A program made the position numbers and the translations under genes. Positions 25,143 to 34,319 of a stretch of 64,000 nucleotides of DNA are shown here, piece by piece; the stretch's first letter is position 1; the number at the start of each line of letters is the position of its first letter. The stretch is taken from contig NZ_CP037858.1 in assembly GCF_006974125.1 (NCBI RefSeq), forward strand, positions 1,984,001-2,048,000, written 5' to 3'. The stretch is from Stenotrophomonas maltophilia. GTDB taxonomy: Bacteria > Pseudomonadota > Gammaproteobacteria > Xanthomonadales > Xanthomonadaceae. The notes beneath the pieces are model-generated. The model did not search any database, was not told the origin of the DNA, and worked only from the letters and a program-made list of their open reading frames with translations.

Positions 25143-26104
25143 TGCCCGCCCCTCTTTCCAACCAATCGCTTGATCCACTGCTTCATTTTCCCCGCACCTT
25201 GCCGCGAAACCGCAGCGTCATACACGAAATCCCGGAAATCCTGCGTCCCATCCTGCGAACAGATCCCTCCATTCGCACAAAAACTGTTGACCAGCACACT
25301 GTCGGCACCACACGGTAGACCGAGCTCGCAGGCCGCAACCCGCCATGCCAGTTCACTGAGCTGTTCTCCCGCCACCAGGCCAGTGAGCGCCTGGTCCCCC
25401 GCCGCGCGCACGCCCATGCCGGGTGCAATGGCCATGAAGGCCTCCGGATCGCGCGATGTGCGCACCCGCTCGACCAGGTCACGGCGGTACTCGGGGCTGT
25501 CATGCAGCGGTTCGCCTTCGGCAAACAGCGATGCTTCCGCTGCGAGGTTGCCCTGCGTGGCCGCCTTGCGACGCTCCGCCAGCACCAGCGCAGACCCCAG
25601 CCTGTCGCCCGGCACGAAGCCGCCACAGCGCTGCGCCACACGCTCGCGTGCCTGCACCATCGCCGGTGCAGCGGTCAGGCCCAGCCCGGCCAGCACATTG
25701 TTGTCCAACCGATAACCGCCCGGATCGATGGCGTACTGCGCGCAGTAGTCGTAGACCCGGCTGAGCATCCAGCGGGCTTCGTGGTTGCCTTCGTCGGCCT
25801 GCACGCGCAGGCGCTGCGCATAGGCGTACAGATCGGTCGCACCCTCGATGTCCGCGCGCAGGTCCAGCGGCAGGCCCGAAGGCAGCGCGTTGCCGCGCTC
25901 GAACGCCGCAAGGCGACGCGCCAGCGCTTCCGGCACGACCGGCAGGGGCGCGGCATCGCCCGCCGCAACCTGCGCCGTCGGCAGCTCGCCTGCGGCCACC
26001 GGTACCGATCCGGCATGGCCGCTGGCCCGATACCCGGCCACGCCCAGCACGGCCACCGCCGGCAGCACGAGCAACCAGGTTTTCAGGGGCGGAGCAAAGG
26101 CCAT
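25139..26104 (-). CDS. membrane-anchored protein of unknown function
   Basis: A 321-residue protein with an N-terminal anchor ([17 protein letters not shown]). The periplasmic part is helical and Cys-containing: [29 protein letters not shown], then [20 protein letters not shown], resembling Sel1/TPR-like helix pairs, and a C-terminal [24 protein letters not shown] cluster that could be disulphide-bonded. Start ATG 26104 (GTG 26131 possible). It is coupled to the small membrane protein downstream and divergent from prmA. Function unknown. Confidence 0.75.
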   Translation of the reverse strand: MAFAPPLKTWLLVLPAVAVLGVAGYRASGHAGSVPVAAGELPTAQVAAGDAAPLPVVPEALARRLAAFERGNALPSGLPLDLRADIEGATDLYAYAQRLRVQADEGNHEARWMLSRVYDYCAQYAIDPGGYRLDNNVLAGLGLTAAPAMVQARERVAQRCGGFVPGDRLGSALVLAERRKAATQGNLAAEASLFAEGEPLHDSPEYRRDLVERVRTSRDPEAFMAIAPGMGVRAAGDQALTGLVAGEQLSELAWRVAACELGLPCGADSVLVNSFCANGGICSQDGTQDFRDFVYDAAVSRQGAGKMKQWIKRLVGKRGGQ

Positions 26105-26268
26105 TGGCGGCAGTGAGCGTTCACGGCGCACAGGAAAGCACCAAGTTTAACAAGACCCGACACCCCTGTCTGAATCGGTTCCGTTCATCTCCGAGCCGCA
26201 TCCCAGGCAATACGGAGACGCTCCGATGGTCTAGCATGGCCCCCTTTCCCGCGATTGCCCCCACCGCC

Positions 26269-27189
26269 ATGCCGTTCCTGGAACTGACCCTGCGTTGCAC
26301 CGAAGCTACCCAGCCCCGCTATGAGAATGCGCTGGAGGACGTCGGCGCACTGGCCGTCACGCTGCTTGATGCCGAGGCCGATACCAGCAACGAACAGGCC
26401 ATCCTCGAGCCGGGCGTGGGTGAGACCCCGCTGTGGGACACCCTGGTGCCGAGCGCGCTGTTCCCGGCCGACAGCAATGCGCTGCTGCTGTTGGCCGCAC
26501 TGGAGTCCTTCGACCCGGAGCTGGACTGGAGCAGCGGCAGCTTCCGCGCGGTCGAAGACGAAGACTGGGAACGCGCCTGGCTGGACCAGTTCCAGCCGAT
26601 GGATTTCGGCAGCCGTACCTGGATCGTGCCGTGGAACCATGAACTGCCGGAGGCGGCACAGGCTGCCGACGCCGCCGTGGTGCGGCTGGACCCGGGCCTG
26701 GCGTTCGGCTCGGGCACCCATCCGACCACCGCGCTCTGCCTGCGCTGGCTGGACCAGCTGGCCGTGGACGGCCTGCTGCAGGGCCAGCGCGTGCTCGACT
26801 TCGGCTGCGGCTCCGGCATCCTCGCGCTTGCCGCGCTGAAGCTGGGCGCCGCTGAGGCCATCGGCGTGGACAACGATCCGCAGGCGCTGGTCGCCACCGC
26901 CGACAATGCCGAGCGCAACGGCGAGCAGGCGCGCATGCTCGTCTACCTGCCGCAGGACGAACCCGTCGCCACCTACCCGATCGTGGTCGCCAACATCCTT
27001 GCCTCGGCACTGGACGCGTTGGCCGAGCTGCTGGCTGCGCGCGTCGCTGCCGGTGGCCGCATTGCCCTGTCCGGCATCCTTCACGGCCAGGAAGGTGAAC
27101 TGCTGCAGCGCTATGCCGCATGGTTCGATGACCTGCAGGCCACCCAGGATGGCGACTGGATGCGCATCACCGGCATGCGCCGCGCCTGA
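26269..27189 (+). CDS. prmA: ribosomal protein L11 methyltransferase
   Basis: A 306-residue SAM-dependent methyltransferase that trimethylates lysines and the N-terminus of L11. The N-terminal substrate-recognition domain is followed by the linker [24 protein letters not shown] motif I is [20 protein letters not shown], and motif IV is [16 protein letters not shown] 26269 starts [10 protein letters not shown]. It is followed by the DUF3426 gene and fis, the usual Xanthomonadaceae order. Confidence 0.97.
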   Translation: MPFLELTLRCTEATQPRYENALEDVGALAVTLLDAEADTSNEQAILEPGVGETPLWDTLVPSALFPADSNALLLLAALESFDPELDWSSGSFRAVEDEDWERAWLDQFQPMDFGSRTWIVPWNHELPEAAQAADAAVVRLDPGLAFGSGTHPTTALCLRWLDQLAVDGLLQGQRVLDFGCGSGILALAALKLGAAEAIGVDNDPQALVATADNAERNGEQARMLVYLPQDEPVATYPIVVANILASALDALAELLAARVAAGGRIALSGILHGQEGELLQRYAAWFDDLQATQDGDWMRITGMRRA

Positions 27190-27231
27190 TCGTGGTTGAA
27201 TGACTGCTGGATCCGAGCCCGCACCCTGAGC

Positions 27232-28002
27232 ATGTCCGAGCCGAACCCACCGCGACGCCCCCTGGCGACCTTCCTGCACACCGCGCCGGAAGGTGGGCCC
27301 GTGCCTGCGACCGATGCGCGCACGCAGGACCCGGACGAACACGCGCTGCCTGCCATGCAGGTGCCAACCGGGCCTGCCGAAGCGGCGCATGTGGCGGCGG
27401 CAGGGATGCAGCACGACGATGCGCCTGTCATCGTTGATGAAACTGCGGCCATCGCGCCGGCACCGGTTGCAGTGCCGGCAACGGTGGCTGCCGCTGATGC
27501 GCCGAGTTTCCTTGGCAGCGCGCGCCCCCGCAACCTGCCGGCACCCCGCTGGCACTGGCTGCTGGTTGCGGGGCTGGCGCTGCTGCTGCTGCTGCAGAGC
27601 GTGCTTGCCGACCGTGCGCGGCTGGCCGCCGACGCCGGCAATCGTGCATGGCTGGGCACGCTCTGCGGCGTCCTGCACTGCAGCCTGCCGGCCTGGCACG
27701 AACCCACCGCCTTCACCATGACCAGCCGCGAGATCCGGCCGCTGCCCGGGCAGGCCGGTGTGCTGCAGGTCCAGGCCAGCATCCGCAACGACGCACGCTG
27801 GGCACAGGCGTGGCCGGACCTCCGCCTGTCACTGTCCGATGCCGATGGCCGGGTGATCGGCAGTGGTGTGTTCACGCCTGCGCAGTACCTGGGAGAGAAC
27901 CCCGGCGCGGCCCTGCTGGAACCGGGCCAGAGCGCGCGCGTCGCCTTCCGTGTGCAGGAGCCCGCCGCATCCACCGTCGCATTCACCTTCGACTTCCTCT
28001 GA
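27232..28002 (+). CDS. DUF3426 membrane protein lacking the zinc-ribbon domain
   Basis: A 256-residue protein. A Pro/Ala-rich cytoplasmic N-terminus (residues 1-105) leads to one membrane span (HWLLVAGLALLLLLQSVL) and a periplasmic DUF3426 beta domain (FTMTSREIRPLPGQAGVLQV to VAFRVQEPAASTVAF). Many relatives carry an MJ0042-type zinc ribbon (paired CxxC) at the N-terminus. Here no Cys pair is present, and I see no lost frame upstream. ATG 27232 is preferred to the TTG at 27196. Confidence 0.85.
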   Translation: MSEPNPPRRPLATFLHTAPEGGPVPATDARTQDPDEHALPAMQVPTGPAEAAHVAAAGMQHDDAPVIVDETAAIAPAPVAVPATVAAADAPSFLGSARPRNLPAPRWHWLLVAGLALLLLLQSVLADRARLAADAGNRAWLGTLCGVLHCSLPAWHEPTAFTMTSREIRPLPGQAGVLQVQASIRNDARWAQAWPDLRLSLSDADGRVIGSGVFTPAQYLGENPGAALLEPGQSARVAFRVQEPAASTVAFTFDFL

Positions 28003-28008
28003 CCGTGA

Positions 28009-28392
<384 letters not shown>

Positions 28393-28400
28393 GCGCGCGT

Positions 28401-28480
28401 GGGTAGTGCCGGCCGCTGGCCGGCAACCTCACGAACGATGGCAGGATGTTGCAGTTGCCGGCCAGCGGCCGGCACTACCC
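28401..28480. repeat. perfect 27-bp-arm GTAG hairpin
   Basis: The arms at 28401-28427 (GGGTAGTGCCGGCCGCTGGC and on) and 28454-28480 are perfectly complementary over 27 bp with a 26-bp loop. A 24-nt GTAGATCCACGC element (28481-28504) follows directly. Together they separate fis from the convergent lipid operon. Confidence 0.9.
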
Positions 28481-28504
28481 GTAGATCCACGCCATGCGTG
28501 GATG
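28481..28504. repeat. GTAGATCCACGC 24-nt palindrome
   Basis: GTAGATCCACGCCATGCGTG plus GATG. Its core ATCCACGC-ATGCGTGGAT folds into a hairpin. One of at least six copies in the window. Confidence 0.8.
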
Positions 28505-28518
28505 GAAGCCCGGCAGAA

Positions 28519-29514
28519 TCAACCGCCCCCGCCCGCCTTCCAGTAATACCGCACCACGTGGAAGAACACCGGCGCGGCGAAGCACACCGAATCCAGCCGG
28601 TCGAGCATGCCGCCATGGCCCTCGATCATGTGGCCCCAGTCCTTGATGCCTCGGTCACGCTTGATCGCCGACATCACCAGGCCGCCCCAGAACCCCATCA
28701 GGTTGATCAGCAACGACAGGCCAAACGCCTGCAGCGGCGTGAACGGGGTGATCCACCACAGCGCCGCGCCCAGCGCGCTGGCACTCAGCACGCCGCCGAC
28801 GAAGCCTTCCACCGTCTTCGACGGCGACAGCTTTGGTGCGATCAGATGCTTGCCCAGCAGTTTGCCCCAGATGTACTGCAGCACGTCCGAGGACTGCACC
28901 ACGATCACCAGGAAAGCAAACAGCAGCACGTTGCGCGACGGGTCATGGCCCGGCACGTGCAGGTTCAGCAGCAGCGGTACGTGCGAGATGCAGAACACGC
29001 AGATCATCAGTCCCCACTGCACCTTCGCCGTGCGCTCCAGGTAGTGCGTGGTATCGCCGCCGATGGTCGACAGGATCGGCAGGAACAGGAACGCATAGAC
29101 CGGAATCAGCAGCGTGTACATGCCGTACCAGTCGATCCACACCAGGTAGTACTGCCACGGCAGCACGATGTAGAACGCGGCCAGCAGCGCGTAGTAGTCA
29201 CCCGAGCGGGTCGGTGCGAGCGTGATGAACTCGCGCAGTGCGAACAGCGAGATGATCGCGAACAGCACGATCACCCCGGCACGGCCGAAGAACAGCGCCA
29301 GCCCGACCACGATCGCCATCACCCACCACGCGCGGATGCGCGACACCAGGTTGGCGATCACCGCGCTGGGCCGGCCGCGCTGGCGCCATCGCAGCGTTTC
29401 GGCCACCAGCGTGGCCAGTACCAGCACCGCGCCGACGCCAGCGAACAGCAGGCCGGTCTGCTGGCCCACGCTCTGCGTTGCCAGGTCGCCGGACACATCG
29501 ATCAGGAAACTCAT
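28519..29514 (-). CDS. CDP-diglyceride synthase (CdsA family), second-copy type
   Basis: A 331-residue polytopic membrane protein. The cytidylyltransferase signature is clear: SPSKTVEGFVGG and KRDRGIKDWGHMIEGHGGMLDRLDS near the C-terminus. It makes CDP-diacylglycerol from phosphatidate and CTP. It is longer than the usual CdsA (about 270-285) because of an N-terminal extension with extra membrane spans. The start overlaps the acyltransferase stop (ATGA). It is the last gene of a six-gene lipid operon, so it is likely a specialised CdsA rather than the housekeeping one. Confidence 0.93.
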   Translation of the reverse strand: MSFLIDVSGDLATQSVGQQTGLLFAGVGAVLVLATLVAETLRWRQRGRPSAVIANLVSRIRAWWVMAIVVGLALFFGRAGVIVLFAIISLFALREFITLAPTRSGDYYALLAAFYIVLPWQYYLVWIDWYGMYTLLIPVYAFLFLPILSTIGGDTTHYLERTAKVQWGLMICVFCISHVPLLLNLHVPGHDPSRNVLLFAFLVIVVQSSDVLQYIWGKLLGKHLIAPKLSPSKTVEGFVGGVLSASALGAALWWITPFTPLQAFGLSLLINLMGFWGGLVMSAIKRDRGIKDWGHMIEGHGGMLDRLDSVCFAAPVFFHVVRYYWKAGGGG

Positions 29515-30140
29515 GCGCGCCCTCCGTTCGGCGCCAGGTCCAGCAACGCCTGCCGGCTGCGGGCCAGGAATGCGGCCTTGTCCTCGTCGGCCTGCAACCG
29601 CAGCGGCGTGCCGAAGGTGGCCGTGCACAGCAAGGGCAGCGGCAGGAAGCGGCCCTTGGGCATCACCCGCTTCAGGTTGTCGATCCACACCGGCACGAAT
29701 TCCAGCTCCGGGCGTTGCCGTGCCAGGTGATAGATGCCGCTCTTGAACGGCAGCAACGGCTCATCGCCCACGTTGCGGGTGCCTTCCGGGAACAGGATCA
29801 GCGAGCAGTCTTCGTCCACCGCGTCACGCAGCACCTGTAGAGGATCCTGCTGGCGATGGCCGGCCTCGCGCTCGACCAGTACGCCGTTGAACACTGCATC
29901 GATCAGGTAGCGACGCAGGCCGTCGCGCTGCCAGTACTCGGCGGCGGCAACCGGCCGCACCTGGCGCCGCAACGCAGGCGGCATCGACGACCAGATCAGC
30001 ACGAAGTCACCATGGCTGGCGTGGTTGCCGTAGTACACGCGGCGCTCGCTGGACGGCGCGCAACCGATCCACAGCGCGCGTGCGCCTGTCACCACATGGA
30101 TCGCGCCACTGCAGGCGCGGGCAATCAGTTCGGCGAACAT
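29511..30140 (-). CDS. lysophospholipid/1-acylglycerol-phosphate acyltransferase (PlsC-like)
   Basis: A 209-residue acyltransferase. Motif I is NHASHGDFVLIW (HX4D catalytic dyad), motif III is ILFPEGTRNVGDEPLLPFKSG, and motif IV is FVPVWIDNL. It would acylate a lysophosphatidate-type acceptor. The length is on the short side of the PlsC family, and no strong membrane span precedes motif I. The gene is 13 bp after the small membrane protein and overlaps cdsA. In this operon it probably supplies phosphatidate to the following CdsA. Confidence 0.93.
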   Translation of the reverse strand: MFAELIARACSGAIHVVTGARALWIGCAPSSERRVYYGNHASHGDFVLIWSSMPPALRRQVRPVAAAEYWQRDGLRRYLIDAVFNGVLVEREAGHRQQDPLQVLRDAVDEDCSLILFPEGTRNVGDEPLLPFKSGIYHLARQRPELEFVPVWIDNLKRVMPKGRFLPLPLLCTATFGTPLRLQADEDKAAFLARSRQALLDLAPNGGRA

Positions 30141-30153
30141 TGGCCCCTCCCGT

Positions 30154-30591
30154 TCACGTCTGCGGCCACAACACGGCCAGCACCAGCAGTGCGAACTGCA
30201 CCGCGGTCAGCAGGTACTGGCGCAGCAGCAGGCGGCGCATGCCGGCCCAGCGCGCGTCCCAGCCCCGCAGTTGCGCATCGGGCGACGCGCGGCGCAGGCC
30301 ACTGTCCTGCAGCAGCTGATCGGTGCGGCGCGCGGCAGCATCGCCGTCCAGGCCCTCATCGCGCAGCAGCTGCAGCAGGCTGGCGTCCAGCGCCACCCTC
30401 CACGCGTGATAGGCCTGTGCGATGCCCGCGGCAACACTGAGCAGCAACAGGCCGGCAGCGATCATCGCCAGCCCCGGCTCGATGCCGAGCAGCAGCAGTG
30501 CCACCAGCAACAGGCCCAGCGACAGCAGCGCCGGCCAACGCCCCTGGCGCAGCAGCACCTGCATGGTTACCAGATCGGGAACCGTGCTCAT
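30154..30591 (-). CDS. small membrane protein of the lipid operon, unknown
   Basis: A 145-residue protein with two adjacent hydrophobic spans (LLSLGLLLVALLLLGI and LAMIAAGLLLLSVAAGIAQA, residues about 20-60), a charged helical middle (LLQLLRDEGLDGDAAARRTDQLL) and a third span at the C-terminus (LLTAVQFALLVLAVLW). Start ATG 30591 overlaps the phosphatase stop by ATGA; ATG 30564 is an alternative. No family is recognised. Its place inside the operon implies a role in the same lipid pathway, perhaps as an assembly or transport factor. Confidence 0.78.
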   Translation of the reverse strand: MSTVPDLVTMQVLLRQGRWPALLSLGLLLVALLLLGIEPGLAMIAAGLLLLSVAAGIAQAYHAWRVALDASLLQLLRDEGLDGDAAARRTDQLLQDSGLRRASPDAQLRGWDARWAGMRRLLLRQYLLTAVQFALLVLAVLWPQT

Positions 30592-31919
30592 GTGCGCGCT
30601 CCGGCCGCAGCAGTGATGGCATGCAGATGCGCCGCGCCCAGCACGATGCCGGGGCGTGCAGCCCGCACGATCGCCACTGCCGCGTTCGCATCGGCCGCAC
30701 GACCACTGCGCAGCAGCCAGGTGGCGACGCTGGCGGCGCTGCGCGAATAGCCCAGCGCACAGCACACCAGCAACGGCCCCTGCGCATGCAGCCGCTCGAT
30801 GGCCTCGGCCGCCTCGCGCAGCTGTTCCGGTGCAGGGACCACCAGGTCCAGCATCGGCACGCTGGCATACGCGGCGCCCGGCGCGCGGCAGGACAGCTCG
30901 GCACAGGCATCGACCACGCCCACCAAGGGTGCCGGCAACGCCGCGCAGGGAATGCGCCCCAGCCACACGCCATCCATCACCGGCACCGGCTGCGGCGCAC
31001 GCCGCGTCCACAGCCGCGAATTGATCCAGGCTGCGCCCAGGTACGGCGCCAGCAGCCAGCGTGCCGCCATGGTCAGGCGACCATCGGCGCGCTTCTGGAA
31101 CACCGCCGTACACAGCCCGGCATACGCCAGCGCCACCAGCAGCAACGACACCACCGGCCACAGCAGCCACAACACCGCACCGCGCAGCATCACCGCCGGC
31201 GCCAGCAGCAGCACCGCCCCCAGCAGGTACAACGCCGCCAATCGCCAGCGCTTGGCATCACGCGCGGTGCGCCAGGCGCGCAGCGGCGGCGTGCCCTGCT
31301 CCGGCCACAGCCAGACGCACAGCCACCCCGCCAGCAGGCCGGTCGGGATATCGATGAAATGATGCTGGAACGTGGTCAGCACCGAGATGCCTATCAGCAA
31401 CGCCCATGCATGCAGCACCCAGCGCCACACGCCGTGCAGGTACTGCGCGAACTTCACCCACAGCACGATCAGCAGCACGATGTGCAGCGATGGTGCCTGG
31501 TTGAACGGCTTGTCGAAGCCCAGCAGCACATCGAACAACCAACCGAACACGCCGCCGATCTCCGGCCGCTCGAAGCTGAAGCGCAGCGGCCACAGCAGGA
31601 AGCAGGTCACCGCGATCAGCTGTGCACTGAACAGCCGCAGCGCGTGCCGGTCCAGTTCCAACCGTTGCCGGCACAGGAAGAAGGAGACCGCGTAGAACAG
31701 GTCGATCGACCAGTACGGCACGATCGTCCACGGCACGAACGGAATGTGCGTTTCCCACGCGAACGCCATTACCGGCAGTTCGGCATGGCGGCCGGCCATC
31801 CAGTTGGCGAAGCCGTAGCTGGCGAAGAAGAACGGACCCAGCAGGGCCAGCCACACCAGGGCGCGCCGCCAGGGACGCCCTTCCGTGGGCAGCGGCGTTG
31901 CAGCCAGCGTCGCCATCAC
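30588..31919 (-). CDS. PAP2-like phosphotransferase fused to dual-specificity phosphatase
   Basis: A 443-residue fusion. The N-terminal membrane half (1-290) carries PAP2-like motifs of the AUR1/sphingomyelin-synthase style: RFSFERP, APSLHIVLL (Ser144-Leu-His146) and TTFQHHFID (His186 with Asp190). The C-terminal half is a cytosolic dual-specificity phosphatase with Cys387-x5-Arg393 in LVCCALGYSRSAASVA. The pairing could first transfer or remove a phosphate head group and then dephosphorylate a product, comparable to PGP phosphatase PTPMT1. Start GTG 31919 overlaps the previous stop; ATG 31916 is also possible. Confidence 0.9.
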   Translation of the reverse strand: MMATLAATPLPTEGRPWRRALVWLALLGPFFFASYGFANWMAGRHAELPVMAFAWETHIPFVPWTIVPYWSIDLFYAVSFFLCRQRLELDRHALRLFSAQLIAVTCFLLWPLRFSFERPEIGGVFGWLFDVLLGFDKPFNQAPSLHIVLLIVLWVKFAQYLHGVWRWVLHAWALLIGISVLTTFQHHFIDIPTGLLAGWLCVWLWPEQGTPPLRAWRTARDAKRWRLAALYLLGAVLLLAPAVMLRGAVLWLLWPVVSLLLVALAYAGLCTAVFQKRADGRLTMAARWLLAPYLGAAWINSRLWTRRAPQPVPVMDGVWLGRIPCAALPAPLVGVVDACAELSCRAPGAAYASVPMLDLVVPAPEQLREAAEAIERLHAQGPLLVCCALGYSRSAASVATWLLRSGRAADANAAVAIVRAARPGIVLGAAHLHAITAAAGART

Positions 31920-33667
31920 GCGGTCCTGCGTGCCAGCGACACGGTGAAGATGCCGAATTCGTCGATGCGCTGCGCCACCTTCTCGAAACCGGTCAGGCGC
32001 ACCAGCTCATCCATCTCCTGCTGGGTACGACGACGCATCACCCATGCTGCACCACCGCGGTGGCTGGTCAAGGCACGTGCGATGAATTCCAGCTGCGGGT
32101 GCCAGGGCTGGCCGGTGTAAGCCAGGTAGCCTCCCACCGGCACCGTTGCGGCAATGCCCTGCAGCGAGCGCAGCACGGCGTCGTTGTCGGGGAATAGTTC
32201 GTACAGGCCCGATACCACCGCCAGTGTCGGTGCTGGATCGACCTTGGCCAGTTGCGCCGGATCGAACGCATCGCCCTGCTCGAAGCGCGCGATGTCGGCC
32301 GCACCGAGGCGCTCGATCAATGCCTGGCCCTGGGTCACGTTCAGATCGCTGAAATCACGCAGCACGATGCGGTCGGCGCGCTGTTCGCCCTGGCCCAGCG
32401 CTTCCAGCACATACCGGCCATGGCCGGCAGCCACGTCCAGCACACGCACCGGCGTACCCTGCCTGCGCAGGCGCTGGGCGGCATCGCGCAGCAGTTCCTG
32501 CAGGTGCTGTCCGCGCACGCGGATGCCGCGCCAGCCGATCGCATCCAGATAGTTGCGGTCGACCATGCGGCCGAGCGGGCCCTTGCCGCGCGCTTGGTCG
32601 CGATAGATGTAGTCGAGCGTACTGCCGGAATCGAAACCGGTCTGCAGGCCCAGCGCGATGCCCTCGGACAAGGTCCCGCCGAAACGCAGGCCGCCACGCA
32701 CCACGCGCCAGCGCAGGTCGGCCAGGCTGTTGCGTTCCGGTGGCCACGCCAGGATCTCCGATTCTTCGAAGGTCGGCCCGTGGCGGTGCGCATCGCGACG
32801 GGACAGCTCACGCAGCGGCTCGGCGAAACGTGCCTGGATGAAGCTGCGGATACGCGCCAGTGCCGGCGCGCGATCACGCTCGCCCAGCGTGTCGTGGAAG
32901 AAGCCCGGGAGGTGCACGCGCTCCTTGATCGGGCTGGACAGGCGCTCGTAGAAGCGGTCCTGAGGGCCACGATGCACGACGAAATCCGAACCGGACACCA
33001 GCAGCTGCACCGGCACGCTGATCGCCTGCGCATCGGCAACGATGCGGTCGGCGGCCTCGTACAGGCCCAGCAGCACGCGCACCGAGATCGGCCGGGTGAT
33101 CAGCGGATCGGTGCGGTAGCTCTCCACGCGCGCCGGGTCATGGGTCAGCCACTGCGGCTTGACGTAGCTGTTGACGAAGAAGTTGCCGCGCAGCTTCTGC
33201 ATCAATGCCAGGCCCGGGCGTGCGAACGGCACGTACAGCTTCACCTTGAACGCGGGCGAGGCCATCACCAGTGCACGCAGGCGCGGTGCGTAATCGTGCA
33301 CCCACGTGGCAGCAACCACCGCGCCCACGCTCTGCGCGATCACCACGATGTCTTCCACCGCGATGCCATGCGCGGCACCGATGTGGGCGATGAAGCTGTC
33401 CAGGTCACGCACCAGCGCCGGGAAGCCCGGTGCATCGCCACGTGCGCCCGGCGAACGGCCATTGCCGCGCGCATCCCAGGCGAAGAAGGCGGTGTCGGGC
33501 AGGTCCAGCTCGTCAACCAGGTGAGTGACCCGGCCGGAGTGCTCGTGGCCACGGTGCAGCAGCACGATGGCCTTGGTGGCCGGGGTTGCCGTGGTGCTCG
33601 CCCAGTACCGGTAGAACAGCGGTACCTGGTCGAAGCTGTGGAATTCCCGTTCCTGCGCCTGACGCAT
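31916..33667 (-). CDS. alpha/beta-hydrolase fused to SAM-dependent methyltransferase
   Basis: A 583-residue two-domain enzyme. Residues 1-290 form a monoglyceride-lipase-like hydrolase: oxyanion loop LLHRGHEHSGR, nucleophile Ser113 in IAQSVGAV, Asp228 in VSGSD and His258 in GFFHDT. Residues 300-583 are a class I methyltransferase: VRVLDVAAGHGRYVLEAL (Asp411, GxG) and LRDFSDLNV. Such a fusion suggests that a lipid is deacylated or unmasked and then methylated. The start has AGGAG 6 bp upstream. The gene lies 34 bp after the CDP-alcohol transferase and overlaps the phosphatase. Confidence 0.92.
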   Translation of the reverse strand: MRQAQEREFHSFDQVPLFYRYWASTTATPATKAIVLLHRGHEHSGRVTHLVDELDLPDTAFFAWDARGNGRSPGARGDAPGFPALVRDLDSFIAHIGAAHGIAVEDIVVIAQSVGAVVAATWVHDYAPRLRALVMASPAFKVKLYVPFARPGLALMQKLRGNFFVNSYVKPQWLTHDPARVESYRTDPLITRPISVRVLLGLYEAADRIVADAQAISVPVQLLVSGSDFVVHRGPQDRFYERLSSPIKERVHLPGFFHDTLGERDRAPALARIRSFIQARFAEPLRELSRRDAHRHGPTFEESEILAWPPERNSLADLRWRVVRGGLRFGGTLSEGIALGLQTGFDSGSTLDYIYRDQARGKGPLGRMVDRNYLDAIGWRGIRVRGQHLQELLRDAAQRLRRQGTPVRVLDVAAGHGRYVLEALGQGEQRADRIVLRDFSDLNVTQGQALIERLGAADIARFEQGDAFDPAQLAKVDPAPTLAVVSGLYELFPDNDAVLRSLQGIAATVPVGGYLAYTGQPWHPQLEFIARALTSHRGGAAWVMRRRTQQEMDELVRLTGFEKVAQRIDEFGIFTVSLARRTA

Positions 33668-33701
33668 GCAATCTCCTGATTGTCTTTTTGTATCTGCTTG
33701 A

Positions 33702-34319
33702 TTAATTCGGCGAAACCGCCGCTTCCTGCAATCCCCGACGTACGCGGTTGACCATCGTCACCCCGCACAGCACTGCCATCGCAGCGGCCACACCGCTGAC
33801 CGTCATCGCACCGCCCCAGCCGAACGCCAGCAGCAGGCCCAGCACGCCGATCACGAACGCGCGATCGCTCTTGCCCATCGGGCCGTCATAGCGACGGCTG
33901 GCCCCGACCATCAGCCCCAGCACGCCGGCGTACTCGCTCAGCGCCGCGGTCCAGGCCAGCAGCCACAGCGCTTCCGGGCGCACGCCCGGCACACTGAGCA
34001 GGCTCAGGTACAGCGCCGCGTCGGCGATCACATCGCACACCTCGTTCAGATAGGCGCCCAGCCGCGACTGCTGGCCGAACTCGCGGGCCAGCATGCCGTC
34101 CACGGCGTTGAGCGCCATGCGCAGCAGCATCCACAGTGGCAGCAGCAGGTACAGAAGGGGCTTGGCCGGCGCGCAGCACCAGACCGCGACAGCCACCAGC
34201 AGCGAGACCACGGCAGCGGCCACGGTCACCGAATTGGCAGTGATCCCCATGCGGAACAGACCGCGTACGACTGGACGCAACAGGTCCTGGAAACGTCCTT
34301 TCAATGCATAGATCGACAT
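33702..34319 (-). CDS. CDP-alcohol phosphatidyltransferase with altered Asp motif
   Basis: A 205-residue integral membrane enzyme, first gene of the lipid operon. The CDP-AP motif is NAVDGMLAREFGQQSRLGAY then LNEVCD. The canonical pattern is D-x2-DG-x2-AR-x8-G-x3-D-x3-D. Here the first and third Asp are Asn (Asn71 and Asn92), while Asp74, Gly75, Arg79, Gly88 and Asp96 remain. Asp1-3 normally bind the catalytic metal, so this is a divergent subfamily, or a changed mechanism. It would join CDP-diacylglycerol to an alcohol of unknown identity. Five or six membrane spans follow. Confidence 0.9.
   Translation of the reverse strand: MSIYALKGRFQDLLRPVVRGLFRMGITANSVTVAAAVVSLLVAVAVWCCAPAKPLLYLLLPLWMLLRMALNAVDGMLAREFGQQSRLGAYLNEVCDVIADAALYLSLLSVPGVRPEALWLLAWTAALSEYAGVLGLMVGASRRYDGPMGKSDRAFVIGVLGLLLAFGWGGAMTVSGVAAAMAVLCGVTMVNRVRRGLQEAAVSPN

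Noticed and set aside
26185..27699. A 504-codon minus-strand frame across prmA and DUF3426
   Set aside because: No start context and Gln/Arg/His-rich. The opposite strand has PrmA with its SAM motif.
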